DNA of 42,729 nt from Rhizobiales bacterium 65-9 (GCA_001899525.1 MKVY01000045.1:4677-47405), one strand, 5' to 3'. Positions 15,910 to 24,476 are shown, counted from the stretch's first letter. Notes: generated by a model from the letters alone, not told the origin. Made by a program: numbers and translations.

Positions 15910-16725
15910 TCAAGCCGACGCCGGGGCCTCGGCGCGCGTCGCGCTGGAGGGATGGTGCCCCAGAAGCTCGGAAATCTGGGCGGCGGCCGCGACCGTCTCG
16001 CGGATCTGGTCGCCGGAGGGCGTCTCGGGGATGAATTGGATGGAATCGACGATGCCCACGGTTGCGACCAGCATGCCTGTCGCGTCGAAGACTGGGGCGG
16101 CCAGCGTGTTGAGGCCGATCAGCGACTCGTTGAAGCCGACCGCCCATCCCTGCCGCCGCACCCGCTCCAGCTCCAGCTCCAGCGCTGCGGCGCTGGCGAT
16201 CGTGAAGGGCGTCAGTATCTCCAGGCGCGAACGCAGCACGCGCCGCCGCGTCTCCTCGCTCCCGAAGGCCAGCGCGATCTTTCCCTGCGCGGACGCATGA
16301 TAAAGCAGCAGCGAGCCGCGCTTCACGCCGATTTCCACGACGGAATGGCCGGAAATCGCCGCCAGAACGCGCACGCCGTCATGCTCGACCTGGGAAATGA
16401 CGGTGTAGTGCCCGAGCGCGTCGCGCAACTGGCGCAGGACGGGCGTGGCGATATCGACGATATCGAGATTGTCGCTAACCTGCCGCCCGAGCGAGATCAG
16501 GCGCGGTCCGATCTGATAGCGCTCCGTCTCCGGCTCCTGCGCCAGATAGCCATGCGCCGTGAGCGTCTGAAGATGGCGGAAGATCCGGCTTTTCGTCGTG
16601 CCCAGCGCCTGCGCGAAGGAGGTGACGCCGACGGCTCTCCGCTCCCGCACCAGATGTTCAAGAATGCGCAGCGTCAGCGCAACGGCCTGAACCCCATCCT
16701 CTGGCGGCCCCGCAATTCGTGGCAT
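15910..16725 (-). CDS. IclR-family transcriptional regulator
   Basis: 271 residues from ATG 16725, preceded by GGGGGAGG; the longer frame to 16824 would run through the operator. The N-terminal winged helix at about 10-75 has ALTLRILEHLVRERRAVGVTSFAQALGTTKSRIFRHLQTL. The effector domain at about 85-260 has the IclR-type GKIALAF, GWAVGFNESLIGLNTLAAPVFDATG and GIVDS. It lies between the leftward transporter operon and the rightward DUF6282-BKACE-NQO genes and is the obvious local regulator. Dyads with GAAACA / TGTTT(C/T) half-sites are found on both sides of it. Confidence 0.87.
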   Translation of the reverse strand: MPRIAGPPEDGVQAVALTLRILEHLVRERRAVGVTSFAQALGTTKSRIFRHLQTLTAHGYLAQEPETERYQIGPRLISLGRQVSDNLDIVDIATPVLRQLRDALGHYTVISQVEHDGVRVLAAISGHSVVEIGVKRGSLLLYHASAQGKIALAFGSEETRRRVLRSRLEILTPFTIASAAALELELERVRRQGWAVGFNESLIGLNTLAAPVFDATGMLVATVGIVDSIQFIPETPSGDQIRETVAAAAQISELLGHHPSSATRAEAPASA

Positions 16726-16809
16726 CAGCCTCCCCCTTTGCCTCCAGATCAGCGCCGGCGCGGCCAGGACTAGGCTTGACACCCATTCTCCGCCGGTTTT
16801 TCTTGTCTT

Positions 16810-16829
16810 GAAACACAATACCATGTTTC
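16810..16829. promoter_or_regulatory. candidate IclR operator in the divergent iclR / hydrolase promoter
   Basis: A perfect 6-bp inverted repeat, GAAACA-N8-TGTTTC, lies 85 bases upstream of the iclR start and 115 bases upstream of the DUF6282 gene. The same GAAACA half-site occurs in the dyad at 15861-15882. IclR-family proteins such as KdgR bind related GAAA...TTTC dyads, with different spacing. Autoregulation is the simplest reading. Confidence 0.5.
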
Positions 16830-16943
16830 GCTATTCGATACAGGGTCGGGGGAAACGCTGCGCCTGTCAAGGCCGCCGTGGCGCGCCGCGCGGAGCAGGC
16901 TCGCGTCGGCGGCGTGACCCGACGCCAGTCCAGGGAGAACACA

Positions 16944-17888
16944 ATGGTCTCATCATCGAGTCAGAAGTCACCCGAGGCGCGGATCGACCGCCTCATGGCC
17001 GGCGCGATCGACCCTCATGTGCACAGCGGTCCCTCGATCGCCCCGCGCGGCCTCGATCATCTCGAGCTGGCGCGCGAGGCGTCGGCGGCGGGCATGGCCG
17101 CGGTCGTCACCAAGGATCACGATTATTCCGGCGTCATGACCGCTGCATTGATCGCCGCGCATCATCCGGAACTGACGGCAAAGGTCTATTCCGGCATCGC
17201 GCTGAACAATGTCATCGGCGGTCTCAATCCCTATGCGGTGGAGCACACCGCCGCGATGGGCGGCAAGATCGTCTGGCTGCCCACGCTCGCAGCCGTGAAC
17301 CATCTGAGATGGGAAAAGGAGTCGGGCCGCTCGCATCCAGCGTCCACAACCAAGATAAGGCCCGCGAGCGCCATTCCCGTGACCAATGACGACGGCTCGG
17401 TCCGCGACGACGCGAAGGAAATCCTCGATGTGGTGGCCCGAACCGGCATGGCGCTGGCGAGCGGCCACATCCATGCGAAGGAGACGCTGACCGTTTTCGA
17501 AGAAGCGCGCAGGCGCGGCGTCAAGCGGATGATCTTCACCCATCCCGAGGACATGGTTTACGCCACGCTCGACGACGTGCGGGCCGCGGTCGAGCTCGGC
17601 GCCTATGTCGAGCATTCGCTCTGCATGTTTCTCGATGGCTGCAAGTTCAAGCATTCCGAGCCGGAGTTTCTCAAGCAGCTCATCGACGCGGCCGGCGTCG
17701 ACCGGACGATTCTCTGCTCCGATCTCGGACAGGTCGGCGTGTTCAGGCCGGTGGACGGCATGCGCCGCGGCATCGACCTGTGCATCGAGCTGGGCTACGC
17801 CGACGCCGACATCAGGAAGATGGTGTCGACCAACGCCGCGCATGTGCTCGGCATTGAAAGCGATCTTCCGGCCCGCGCGGCGGCCTGA
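16944..17888 (+). CDS. DUF6282-family metal-dependent hydrolase (amidohydrolase-like)
   Basis: 314 residues; ATG 16944 has AGGGAG seven bases before it. The N-terminal D23-P-H25-V-H27 is the H-x-H metal site of amidohydrolase barrels. Further candidate ligands are in TKDHDYSG, SGHIHAKE, THPED and CSDLGQ. The run GIALNNVIGGLNPYAVEHTAAMGGKIVWLPT is typical of DUF6282, whose substrate has not been defined as far as I know. It probably hydrolyses an amide, lactone or ring. It is the first gene of a three-gene set with BKACE and a quinone oxidoreductase and diverges from iclR. Confidence 0.8.
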   Translation: MVSSSSQKSPEARIDRLMAGAIDPHVHSGPSIAPRGLDHLELAREASAAGMAAVVTKDHDYSGVMTAALIAAHHPELTAKVYSGIALNNVIGGLNPYAVEHTAAMGGKIVWLPTLAAVNHLRWEKESGRSHPASTTKIRPASAIPVTNDDGSVRDDAKEILDVVARTGMALASGHIHAKETLTVFEEARRRGVKRMIFTHPEDMVYATLDDVRAAVELGAYVEHSLCMFLDGCKFKHSEPEFLKQLIDAAGVDRTILCSDLGQVGVFRPVDGMRRGIDLCIELGYADADIRKMVSTNAAHVLGIESDLPARAAA

Positions 17889-17920
17889 TCTCGCCGCGCA
17901 TCATTGAAGAGGCGATCGCT

Positions 17921-18847
17921 ATGGCGAACAAAGTCATCATCACCTGCGCCGTGACCGGCTCCATCCACACGCCGACGATGTCGCCGCATCTGCCGGTGAC
18001 CGCGCAGGAGATCGCGGACGCCGCGATCGGCGCCGCCGAAGCGGGCGCCGCGATCGTCCATCTGCATGCGCGCAATCCAGCGGACGGGCGGCCGGACCAA
18101 AGCCCGGAGGCGTTCCAACCCTTCCTCAAGATCATCAAGCAGCGTTCCAACTGCGTCGTGAACATCACCACCGGCGGCGCGCCTAGCATGACCATCGAGG
18201 AGCGGCTGAAGCCCTGCGCGACGTTCAAGCCCGAAGTCGCCTCGCTGAACATGGGCTCGATGAATTTCGGCCTGTTTCCGATGATGGCCCGCTACAAGGA
18301 ATTCAAGCACGCCTGGGAGAAGGAGGCGCTCGAGGCCTCGCGCGATCGCGTGTTCAAGAACACGTTCAAGGATATCGAGGGCATCCTCACGACCTGCGCG
18401 GAAAACGGCACGCGCTTTGAAATCGAGTGTTACGACATCGGCCACCTCTACACGCTGGCCCATTTCGTCGATCGCGGCCTCGTCAAGCCGCCTTTCTTCG
18501 TGCAGAGCGTCTTCGGAATCCTTGGCGGCATCGGGCCTCACCCCGAGGATGTGCTGCACATGAAGCGCACCGCCGACCGGCTGTTCGGCGATTCCTATCG
18601 CTGGTCGGTGCTCGGCGCCGGCAGGAACCAGATGCCGATCATCACGCTCGCGGCGGCGATGGGCGGCAATGTCCGCGTCGGCCTCGAAGACTCCTTGTGG
18701 GACGGTCCCGGAAAGCTTGCGGAATCGAACGCGGCGCAGGTGAGACGCGCGCGTCAGATCCTTGAAGGTCTGGGGCTGGAGATCGCGACGCCGGACGACG
18801 CGCGCGCGATCTTGCAGCTCAAGGGCGGCGATCGCGTCGAGTTCTGA
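17921..18847 (+). CDS. beta-keto acid cleavage enzyme (BKACE, DUF849 family)
   Basis: 308 residues; GAGG precedes the ATG. BKACE enzymes join a beta-keto acid with acetyl-CoA and release acetoacetate plus a new CoA ester; the founding member Kce acts on 3-keto-5-aminohexanoate in lysine fermentation. Zn ligands H47 and H49 are visible in VHLHAR, and E256 in VGLEDSLW. ITCAVTGS, ITTGGA and EIECYDIGH are also family blocks. It is about 30 residues longer than Kce, mostly through the Lys-rich stretch at about 124-150. It lies 32 bases after the DUF6282 gene. The true beta-keto acid is unknown and may be the product of the hydrolase. Confidence 0.88.
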   Translation: MANKVIITCAVTGSIHTPTMSPHLPVTAQEIADAAIGAAEAGAAIVHLHARNPADGRPDQSPEAFQPFLKIIKQRSNCVVNITTGGAPSMTIEERLKPCATFKPEVASLNMGSMNFGLFPMMARYKEFKHAWEKEALEASRDRVFKNTFKDIEGILTTCAENGTRFEIECYDIGHLYTLAHFVDRGLVKPPFFVQSVFGILGGIGPHPEDVLHMKRTADRLFGDSYRWSVLGAGRNQMPIITLAAAMGGNVRVGLEDSLWDGPGKLAESNAAQVRRARQILEGLGLEIATPDDARAILQLKGGDRVEF

Positions 18848-18861
18848 CGGATGACGGCGCA

Positions 18862-19503
18862 ATGCACGCATTGATCGTTTACGCCCATATGGAGCCGACA
18901 TCCTTCACCGCCGCGATGAAGGACGCGGCGGTGGAGGCCATTGAGGCGGCGGGCCACACCGTGGAGGTTTCGGACCTCTATGCTTCGGGCTTCAATCCCG
19001 TCGCCGGGCGTCATGACTTCACGAGCGTGGCCGATGCAGATCGCTTCCACTATCAGGCCGAGCAGTTGAAAGCGGCGCAGGAAAACGCCTATGCGGCGGA
19101 GATCGCGGTCGAGCAGGATCGCGTGCGGCGCGCCGATCTGCTGGTGCTGGCTTTTCCGCTCTGGTGGGGCGGCCCGCCGGCGATCCTGAAGGGATGGCTG
19201 GAGCGCGTTCTCTCTTACGGCTTCGCGTATGTCGACGGCGCGCGTTTCGATTCAGGTCTCTTCAAGGACAAGCGCGGCCTCTTTTGCGTCGCCACCGGCG
19301 GCACGCCGCAGCGTTTTTCCGAGGAAGGCGTTTACGGGCCGATCGAGAAGGTGCTGTGGCCGGTTCAGCGGCTGGCGCTCGAATATATGGGAATGAAGGT
19401 GTTCGAGCCGTTCGTCGCTTATGCTGCGCCGCGCGTCGAAGATGACGCGCGCAAAGCCTATCTCGCGGCCTGGAAGGCGCGCGTCGAACAAGCGCTGAAG
19501 TAA
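18862..19503 (+). CDS. NAD(P)H dehydrogenase (quinone) / flavodoxin-fold reductase
   Basis: 213-residue flavoprotein of the NQO1/MdaB type. The N-terminal strand MHALIVYAHMEPTSFTAAM gives the FMN/FAD phosphate loop. A mid-protein FPLWWGGPPAILKGWLERV motif is characteristic of the family, as is FCVATGGTPQRFSEEG. It should transfer two electrons from NAD(P)H to a quinone or other electrophile in the cytoplasm. It lies 14 bases after BKACE as the last gene of the rightward set, suggesting a quinone, enone or nitro intermediate, or a protective role. Confidence 0.85.
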   Translation: MHALIVYAHMEPTSFTAAMKDAAVEAIEAAGHTVEVSDLYASGFNPVAGRHDFTSVADADRFHYQAEQLKAAQENAYAAEIAVEQDRVRRADLLVLAFPLWWGGPPAILKGWLERVLSYGFAYVDGARFDSGLFKDKRGLFCVATGGTPQRFSEEGVYGPIEKVLWPVQRLALEYMGMKVFEPFVAYAAPRVEDDARKAYLAAWKARVEQALK

Positions 19504-19525
19504 GGTTGCGAGCGCGCGGAGAGAA

Positions 19526-19558
19526 AGCGCCGGCGCGGCAAAAGATCGCGTCGGCGCT
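19526..19558. terminator. hairpin between convergent genes
   Basis: AGCGCCGGCGCG (19526-19537) pairs with CGCGTCGGCGCT (19547-19558), 11 of 12 positions, with a nine-base loop rich in A. It lies between the quinone reductase and aldolase genes, which converge. No strong T-tract follows on either strand, so it may pause or protect transcripts rather than act as a textbook terminator. Confidence 0.5.
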
Positions 19559-19564
19559 CAAGCG

Positions 19565-20335
19565 TCACCAGGTCTTGGCGTCTCCATAATCTTTGAGGGC
19601 CTGCGCCGCAGCGGATTTCAGAAAATTCTGATCGTTGGAAACGAGAAATGCGGTGACGCCGAGATCGCGCATCGCGCGCGCATCTTCCTTGCTTGAGACG
19701 AGCGCCATCGCCGGCATGTTGGCGGCGCGCGCCGCGGCGGTAATTGTCCGGGTGGCCTCCGCCATGCGCTCAACGCCGAGCGCCGCCGTCAAATCGCCAC
19801 GGCCGATGAAAAAAGCGTCGATGCCGTCGACCCGCGCGATCCCGTCAAGATGGGAAAGCGCCGCCTCGTCTTCGATCATCGCGATGCAGGTCACGCGCGC
19901 GTCCTGATCGGCGATGTGATCGGCGAGAGACGCGCCGCCAAAATCGCCGGCCCTGGTCGTATTGGAGAAGCCCCTGACCCCGCCGCGATAGCGGCAAGCG
20001 GCGGCGAGGGCTTTGGCCTTCTCGGGGGAATCCACATGCGGAGCCATGACGCCGATCGCTCCCAGATCAAGCGCCGCCAGAATGCTTGATGGCGAAGGCT
20101 CAGCGACCCGCACGATAGCGGCTATCCCGGATGCCTTAGCCGCGAGACAGGCGATGTCGATCGAATTGCGATCGAAAGGCGCGTGCTCCTGGTCGATGAT
20201 GACGAAATCGAATCCGACCGAGCCAATGATCTCGATCGCGTGGCTGGACGGCGTCTTGATGAAAGTGCCGAGCAGATGCTGCTTGCTGCGCAGCCTTGAG
20301 CGAAATTCCGAAACGGAAGCGCGTGGCGGTGACAT
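19565..20335 (-). CDS. HpcH/HpaI-family class II aldolase
   Basis: 256-residue TIM-barrel enzyme of the 2,4-dihydroxyhept-2-ene-1,7-dioate aldolase family. Visible features are FVIIDQEHAPFD (H51 is the likely base), R76 in IVRV, GVMAPHVDSPEKA, the YRGGVRGFS segment, MIED (E155, metal ligand) and FIGRGDL. Such enzymes cleave 4-hydroxy-2-oxo acids to pyruvate plus an aldehyde, using a divalent metal. GGGAG precedes the ATG. It converges on the BKACE-NQO genes, and a motif shared with the transporter operator lies 145 bases upstream, so it may be a late step of the same pathway. Confidence 0.85.
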   Translation of the reverse strand: MSPPRASVSEFRSRLRSKQHLLGTFIKTPSSHAIEIIGSVGFDFVIIDQEHAPFDRNSIDIACLAAKASGIAAIVRVAEPSPSSILAALDLGAIGVMAPHVDSPEKAKALAAACRYRGGVRGFSNTTRAGDFGGASLADHIADQDARVTCIAMIEDEAALSHLDGIARVDGIDAFFIGRGDLTAALGVERMAEATRTITAAARAANMPAMALVSSKEDARAMRDLGVTAFLVSNDQNFLKSAAAQALKDYGDAKTW

Positions 20336-20478
20336 GGTGAAACTCCCAGAACGTTTTCCGATGCGCAGCTCTGCTGGCGGCGCGCCGGAACGAAGCCATA
20401 GCGCGCGTCAGGGCGACGACGCGCGTTCTATGCGCTTTTCAGCCGAAGAAACAATCGCGGCGCGATCGCTTCAAGTGA

Positions 20479-20498
20479 TTTCGTTAGACAGAACAAAA
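20479..20498 (-). promoter_or_regulatory. candidate operator upstream of the aldolase gene
   Basis: On the minus strand 20495-20480 reads TGTTCTGTCTAACGAA. This is a 14/16 match to TGTTCTGATTAACGAA at 15850-15865 in front of the second transporter operon. With its flanks it also forms a near-dyad, TTTCGTT-N6-AACAAAA. The shared motif suggests control by the same regulator, most simply the IclR protein. Confidence 0.45.
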
Positions 20499-20808
20499 CG
20501 CGCGGCCGCTGAAGCATCCGCAGCGCTTTCGGCGCGCGGATGGCCTGCCCCTGAAAACCGACCTTTCATGCCGGATCGCAGTCGCGCGGCGCGCAGCCAT
20601 TTGAGATGCGTCTAGGAAACCGCGTGATCCCGACAGCGAGAGAAACGACGCCGGGTGTCAGCCTGTCGGCGACGAATTGTCAGTCATTGCGACAAGGCGT
20701 CCCGCGCGGCCAGGCGATCGTCGTTTCAAATCAAATAGCAGAGGCGGCACGTAAGGACGGGCTGAAAAAACCGGCGCGATCGTTTCTTCAGGTGAAACCG
20801 CAGCGCTC

Positions 20809-20837
20809 TTGACGCGAAATTTGGCGGTTATTAGCCT
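20809..20837 (+). promoter_or_regulatory. possible promoter of the peptide transporter operon
   Basis: TTGACG (20809-20814) and TAGCCT (20832-20837) are separated by 17 bases. The -35 is good and the -10 weak. Transcription from here would give a leader of roughly 190 bases before the TTG start proposed at 21036. Confidence 0.35.
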
Positions 20838-21035
20838 CCATGGCAATCAAAACCGTATGCGTTGAAGGCTTGGCGCGCGCCTCGCCTCAACGACGCCGCA
20901 AGCCGGCTGTCGCGCCGGGCGAATCGCTGATGAGTCGCGACGCCGCTGCGAAGCGTGAAGGCGCGCGACGACGGGCGGCTACGCGAACGGACGACGGCGC
21001 GGAATGCGCGTTGGGGAACGGGACGGAGCTACACA

Positions 21036-22640
21036 TTGGAAAAGCCGATTTCATCTGGATCGACCGCCTCGCTTCCCTGGAGCGATGGCGAATTGTCTCG
21101 CCGCAATGCGCTGCGTCTCTGGCTCATGGGCGGCGCCGCGCTGGCCGGCGCGCCCCTGCTTACTGGCCAAAGCCTGGCGGCGGAAACGCCGGTCGCAGGC
21201 GGCGTATTGAACATCGGCGCGGACGCCGACCCGATCGGCCTCGATCCGACGACGATCACCGCCTTTTCGTCCTTCGACTTCACCTCGCTGCTTTATACCG
21301 GCCTGCTGCGCTGGAACGCGCAGATGAAGATCGAGCCCGATCTCGCGCTCAGTTACGACAAGCCGGACGACAAGACCTATGTCTTCAAACTCCGCGACGG
21401 CGTGAAGTTTCATAACGGCCAGGACTTCTCCGCCGAGGATGTGAAATACACCTTCGACCGCATCATGGACCCGGCGACGGCGAGCCGGCTGCGGGCGGAT
21501 TATGCGAGCGTCAAGGCGGTGACTGTGGTCGACAGGCTCACCGTGAAGTTCGAGCTGTCGAACACGGACGCGGCCTTCCTGAATTATCTCGCGACCAATC
21601 CGAGCGGAGCGATCGTTCCGAAGGGCGTCGCCGACATTAACACGAAGCCCGTCGGAACCGGGCCTTTCTCTTTCGAGTCCTATCAGCCCAACCAGCAGTT
21701 CACGCTGGCCGCCAATCCGAACTATTACGAAAAGGGCCTCCCCTATCTCTCGAAGGTCGTGTTCAAGTTCTACAAGGACCAGTCCACGCTGACCTCCGCG
21801 CTGCGCTCGAAGGCCATCGACATGACCTGGCTCAAGGACCCCAAGGTCGCGGCTGTGCTCGTGAAGACGTCGCCGGACCTGGTGTCGGCGCCGGGCCAGA
21901 CCTCGCGCACCTTCCCCATCTGGCTCAACATGAAAGCGAAGCCGCTCAACGATGTGAAGGTGCGCCGCGCGCTGAGTCTGGCCACGGATCGCAAGGCCTG
22001 CCTTCAGACGGTGCTGGGCGGCGCCGGCAAGGTGGGCGCGATGATCCCGGAAAGCCAGGTCGGCGGCTATGACGGCGTCGGCGACCTGCCTTACTACAAG
22101 CACGATCCGGCGGAAGCGAAGAAGCTGCTCGCCGAAGCAGGTTATCCGAATGGCATCGACCTCGGCGACTATATCGTCGTCGCCGCGAACCCGCTCGACG
22201 TGGCCTGCGCGCAGATCCTTCAGCAGCAATGGCGAGCCGCCGGAATCACCGTGAAGCTGGTTCCGATGGAGACCGCGCCGCTGCTCAGCATGTGGGCGTC
22301 GGGCAATTGGGCGACGCTTCTTTCCGTCGCTCTGTCCTGGACTCCCGACGCCGACGCCATTCTCCAATATATCAAGTCCGACACCAAGTTCGGCGCGGCG
22401 ATGGGCGCTTCCGACAAGACGCTCGACAAGATGATCATGGACGCGCGCGCCGACACCAATCTCGACAGCCGCGCCGCGAAGAATCAGGAGATCCAGCGCC
22501 GCATCGCCGATAACGCCTATGTGATCCAGATCTATCAGTATCCGCTTCGCTGGGAGATGTGGTGGAATTACACGCACGGCTATGAGGCGCTGGCGGCGAA
22601 CATTCGCTCCTTCGTCCGCACCACCTGGGTGAAAAAATAG
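21036..22640 (+). CDS. dipeptide/oligopeptide-type ABC transporter substrate-binding protein (SBP_bac_5)
   Basis: 534 residues from TTG 21036, chosen because GGAG lies seven bases upstream; a GTG at 20955 gives a longer frame with an Arg-rich start. A twin-arginine signal is present: LSRRNALRLWLMGGAALAGAP, then TGQSLA before the mature ETPVAGG. It is thus probably exported folded by Tat. The mature protein is a classical SBP_bac_5 (FTSLLYTGLLRWN, YVFKLRDGVKFHNGQDFSAEDVKYTFDR, NDVKVRRALSLATDRKA). It is the first gene of a five-gene transporter set ending with an M81 peptidase. The ligand is probably a short or modified peptide. Confidence 0.85.
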   Translation: MEKPISSGSTASLPWSDGELSRRNALRLWLMGGAALAGAPLLTGQSLAAETPVAGGVLNIGADADPIGLDPTTITAFSSFDFTSLLYTGLLRWNAQMKIEPDLALSYDKPDDKTYVFKLRDGVKFHNGQDFSAEDVKYTFDRIMDPATASRLRADYASVKAVTVVDRLTVKFELSNTDAAFLNYLATNPSGAIVPKGVADINTKPVGTGPFSFESYQPNQQFTLAANPNYYEKGLPYLSKVVFKFYKDQSTLTSALRSKAIDMTWLKDPKVAAVLVKTSPDLVSAPGQTSRTFPIWLNMKAKPLNDVKVRRALSLATDRKACLQTVLGGAGKVGAMIPESQVGGYDGVGDLPYYKHDPAEAKKLLAEAGYPNGIDLGDYIVVAANPLDVACAQILQQQWRAAGITVKLVPMETAPLLSMWASGNWATLLSVALSWTPDADAILQYIKSDTKFGAAMGASDKTLDKMIMDARADTNLDSRAAKNQEIQRRIADNAYVIQIYQYPLRWEMWWNYTHGYEALAANIRSFVRTTWVKK

Positions 22641-22667
22641 CGGCTTCCACCTGCCGCAACCGGCGCG

Positions 22668-23609
22668 ATGAAGCGCGTCATCCTGACTCGCCTGGCGTGG
22701 ACGCTGGGGATTCTGCTCGGCGTTTCGTTCGTCGCCTTTGTGCTGATGCGCGCCCTTCCCGGTGATTTCGCGATCGCGGCGACCGGCGCGCAGAGCGTCG
22801 CGCCGGAAGTGCTTGAGGGGATTAGGCGTCAGCTCGGCCTCGACCGCCCCCTGATCGAGCAATATGTGATCTGGCTCGGCAAGGCGTTGACGGGTGATTT
22901 CGGCGTGTCTTTCGTGACGCGTCAGCCCGTCGCCGGAACGGTCTTCGATCGTTTCATCGTCACGTTTCAGCTCGCATTGATCGCAGCGATCATGTCGATT
23001 GTGATGGGCTCCATCACCGGCCTCGCCTCCGCGCGACTGCGCGGCGCGACGGACTGGATCGTCCGCATGGTCAACGGCGTGATGCTGGCTGTTCCCAACT
23101 ATATCGTCGCGACGCTCATCGTTCTGCTTGTCGGGCTCTATTTTCCCCAGTTCGCGATTCTCGGCTACACGCCCTTCCTCTCCGATCCTGTCGGCAATAT
23201 CGCCGGACTTCTCCTGCCGGCTCTTGCGCTGTCGCTCGCCGTCTCGGTCACCGTGTCCGAGAATATCCGCGCGGCGGTGCTGGAAGTCGCCAATCAGGAC
23301 TTCGTGATGGTGGCGAGAGCAAAGGGACTGCGCCGCGGCGCGGTGCTGCGCGATTACCTGATCAGGAACGCGCTGACGCCGGTCGTCACCGCGACGGGAT
23401 TGAAGGTCGCCGCGCTGCTCGGCGGCAGCATCCTTGTCGAGACCATCTTCGCAATCCCCGGAATGGGCCAATATCTCTACGAATCCATCAACAGCCGCGA
23501 CTATCCCGTCATTCAGGCGATTATCCTGCTGACGGCCGCGATCGTCGTGCTCGTCAACATGCTGGTCGACATCGCTTATGCGCGCATCGACGCGAGGGTG
23601 CGGCTGTGA
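22668..23609 (+). CDS. peptide-type ABC transporter permease (DppB/OppB family)
   Basis: 313-residue inner-membrane permease with about six transmembrane segments. It begins with the usual amphipathic start (VILTRLAWTLGILLGVSFVAFVLMRALPGD) and has the QLGLDRPLIEQYVIWLGKALTGDFGVSF block. The EAA-type coupling loop is FVMVARAKGLRRGAVLRDYLIRNAL. It is 27 bases after the binding-protein stop, and the next gene's GTG overlaps its stop by four bases. Confidence 0.88.
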   Translation: MKRVILTRLAWTLGILLGVSFVAFVLMRALPGDFAIAATGAQSVAPEVLEGIRRQLGLDRPLIEQYVIWLGKALTGDFGVSFVTRQPVAGTVFDRFIVTFQLALIAAIMSIVMGSITGLASARLRGATDWIVRMVNGVMLAVPNYIVATLIVLLVGLYFPQFAILGYTPFLSDPVGNIAGLLLPALALSLAVSVTVSENIRAAVLEVANQDFVMVARAKGLRRGAVLRDYLIRNALTPVVTATGLKVAALLGGSILVETIFAIPGMGQYLYESINSRDYPVIQAIILLTAAIVVLVNMLVDIAYARIDARVRL

Positions 23610-24475
23610 GCGACGCGGCCCGCGAAAACGTCGACATTGTCGCGCCGGCGGCGAAGCGCCGCCAGTTCTTTCTCAACGGCGGCCACATCCTGCTCGGCCT
23701 TGGCGGAGTCATGCTGGCCATCGTGATTCTGACGGCGTTGTTCGCGCCTCTGATCGCGCCCTATGACGCGTCGGCGACCTCGCCTGAATCGCTCGCTCCG
23801 CCAAGCGCGGCGCACTGGCTCGGAACCGACTCGATCGGGCGCGACGTGCTGAGCCGCATGATCGTCGGCGGCCGCACCACGCTTCTGATCACCTTCAGCG
23901 CCGTTTTTCTCGCGCTCGTCGCCGGGCTTATCCTCGGTCTTCTCTCGGGCTATCTGGGCGGACTTGTCGACGAGATCATCATGCGCGCGCTCGATATCGT
24001 CTTCGCGTTTCCGGTGTTTCTTCTGGCTCTCACCGTCGTCGCCGCGATTGGTCCGACGATTCCGAATTTGATTTTGACGATCGCGATCGTCTATACGCCG
24101 GCGATGGCGCGCGTGGTGCGCGCGCCCGTGCTCAGCGTCAAGCAGTGGGACCATGTCGAGGCGGCCCGCAGCGTCGGCATGAGCGAAACGCGCATCGTGC
24201 TTCGCCATGTGCTGCCGATGGTCGCCTCTCCCATTCTCGTCAACACCAGCCTGACGCTCGCGCAGACGATTTTCACCATCACCGCGCTGTCCTTTCTCGG
24301 GCTCGGCCCGCCGCCGCCAGATCCGAACTGGGGCGGCATGGTCTCGGAATCCCGTCAGTTCATGGAGCTTGCGCCGATGACCGTCGTCGGTCCGGCGGCG
24401 GCGATCGTGTTTGCGACTCTCACCTTCATCGTTCTCGCCAACGGCCTGCGCGAGACGCTCGATGTTGGAAACTGA
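23606..24475 (+). CDS. peptide-type ABC transporter permease (DppC/OppC family)
   Basis: 289 residues with a GTG start inside the dppB-type stop (GTGA). It has an N-terminal cytoplasmic stretch, then six hydrophobic segments. Family blocks are HWLGTDSIGRDVLSRMIVGGRTTL and the coupling loop HVEAARSVGMSETRIVLRHVLP, followed by FLGLGPPPPDPNWGGMVSESR. It pairs with the DppB-type protein to form the channel. Confidence 0.88.
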   Translation: MSDAARENVDIVAPAAKRRQFFLNGGHILLGLGGVMLAIVILTALFAPLIAPYDASATSPESLAPPSAAHWLGTDSIGRDVLSRMIVGGRTTLLITFSAVFLALVAGLILGLLSGYLGGLVDEIIMRALDIVFAFPVFLLALTVVAAIGPTIPNLILTIAIVYTPAMARVVRAPVLSVKQWDHVEAARSVGMSETRIVLRHVLPMVASPILVNTSLTLAQTIFTITALSFLGLGPPPPDPNWGGMVSESRQFMELAPMTVVGPAAAIVFATLTFIVLANGLRETLDVGN

Positions 24476-24476
24476 G

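Larger units (their letters stand above)
20336..21035. other. 700-base non-coding stretch with candidate control sites
   Basis: No convincing gene was found here. The open frames are short or are shadows, with no recognisable product. The stretch holds the aldolase's upstream region with a candidate operator at 20479-20498. It also has an inverted repeat TTGTC-N9-GACAA at 20677-20695, and a possible promoter for the peptide transporter at 20809-20837. Its base composition is slightly less GC-rich around 20680-20840 than the coding DNA on either side. Confidence 0.5.

Noticed and set aside
14678-16300. 540-codon plus-strand open frame over livF, the second binding protein and iclR
   Set aside because: It is the shadow of clear minus-strand genes and has no family features.
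21051-23471. 806-codon minus-strand open frame across the peptide-binding protein and permease genes
   Set aside because: It is antisense to well-recognised genes, Arg/Asp/His-rich as shadow frames of GC-rich DNA are, and matches no known protein.
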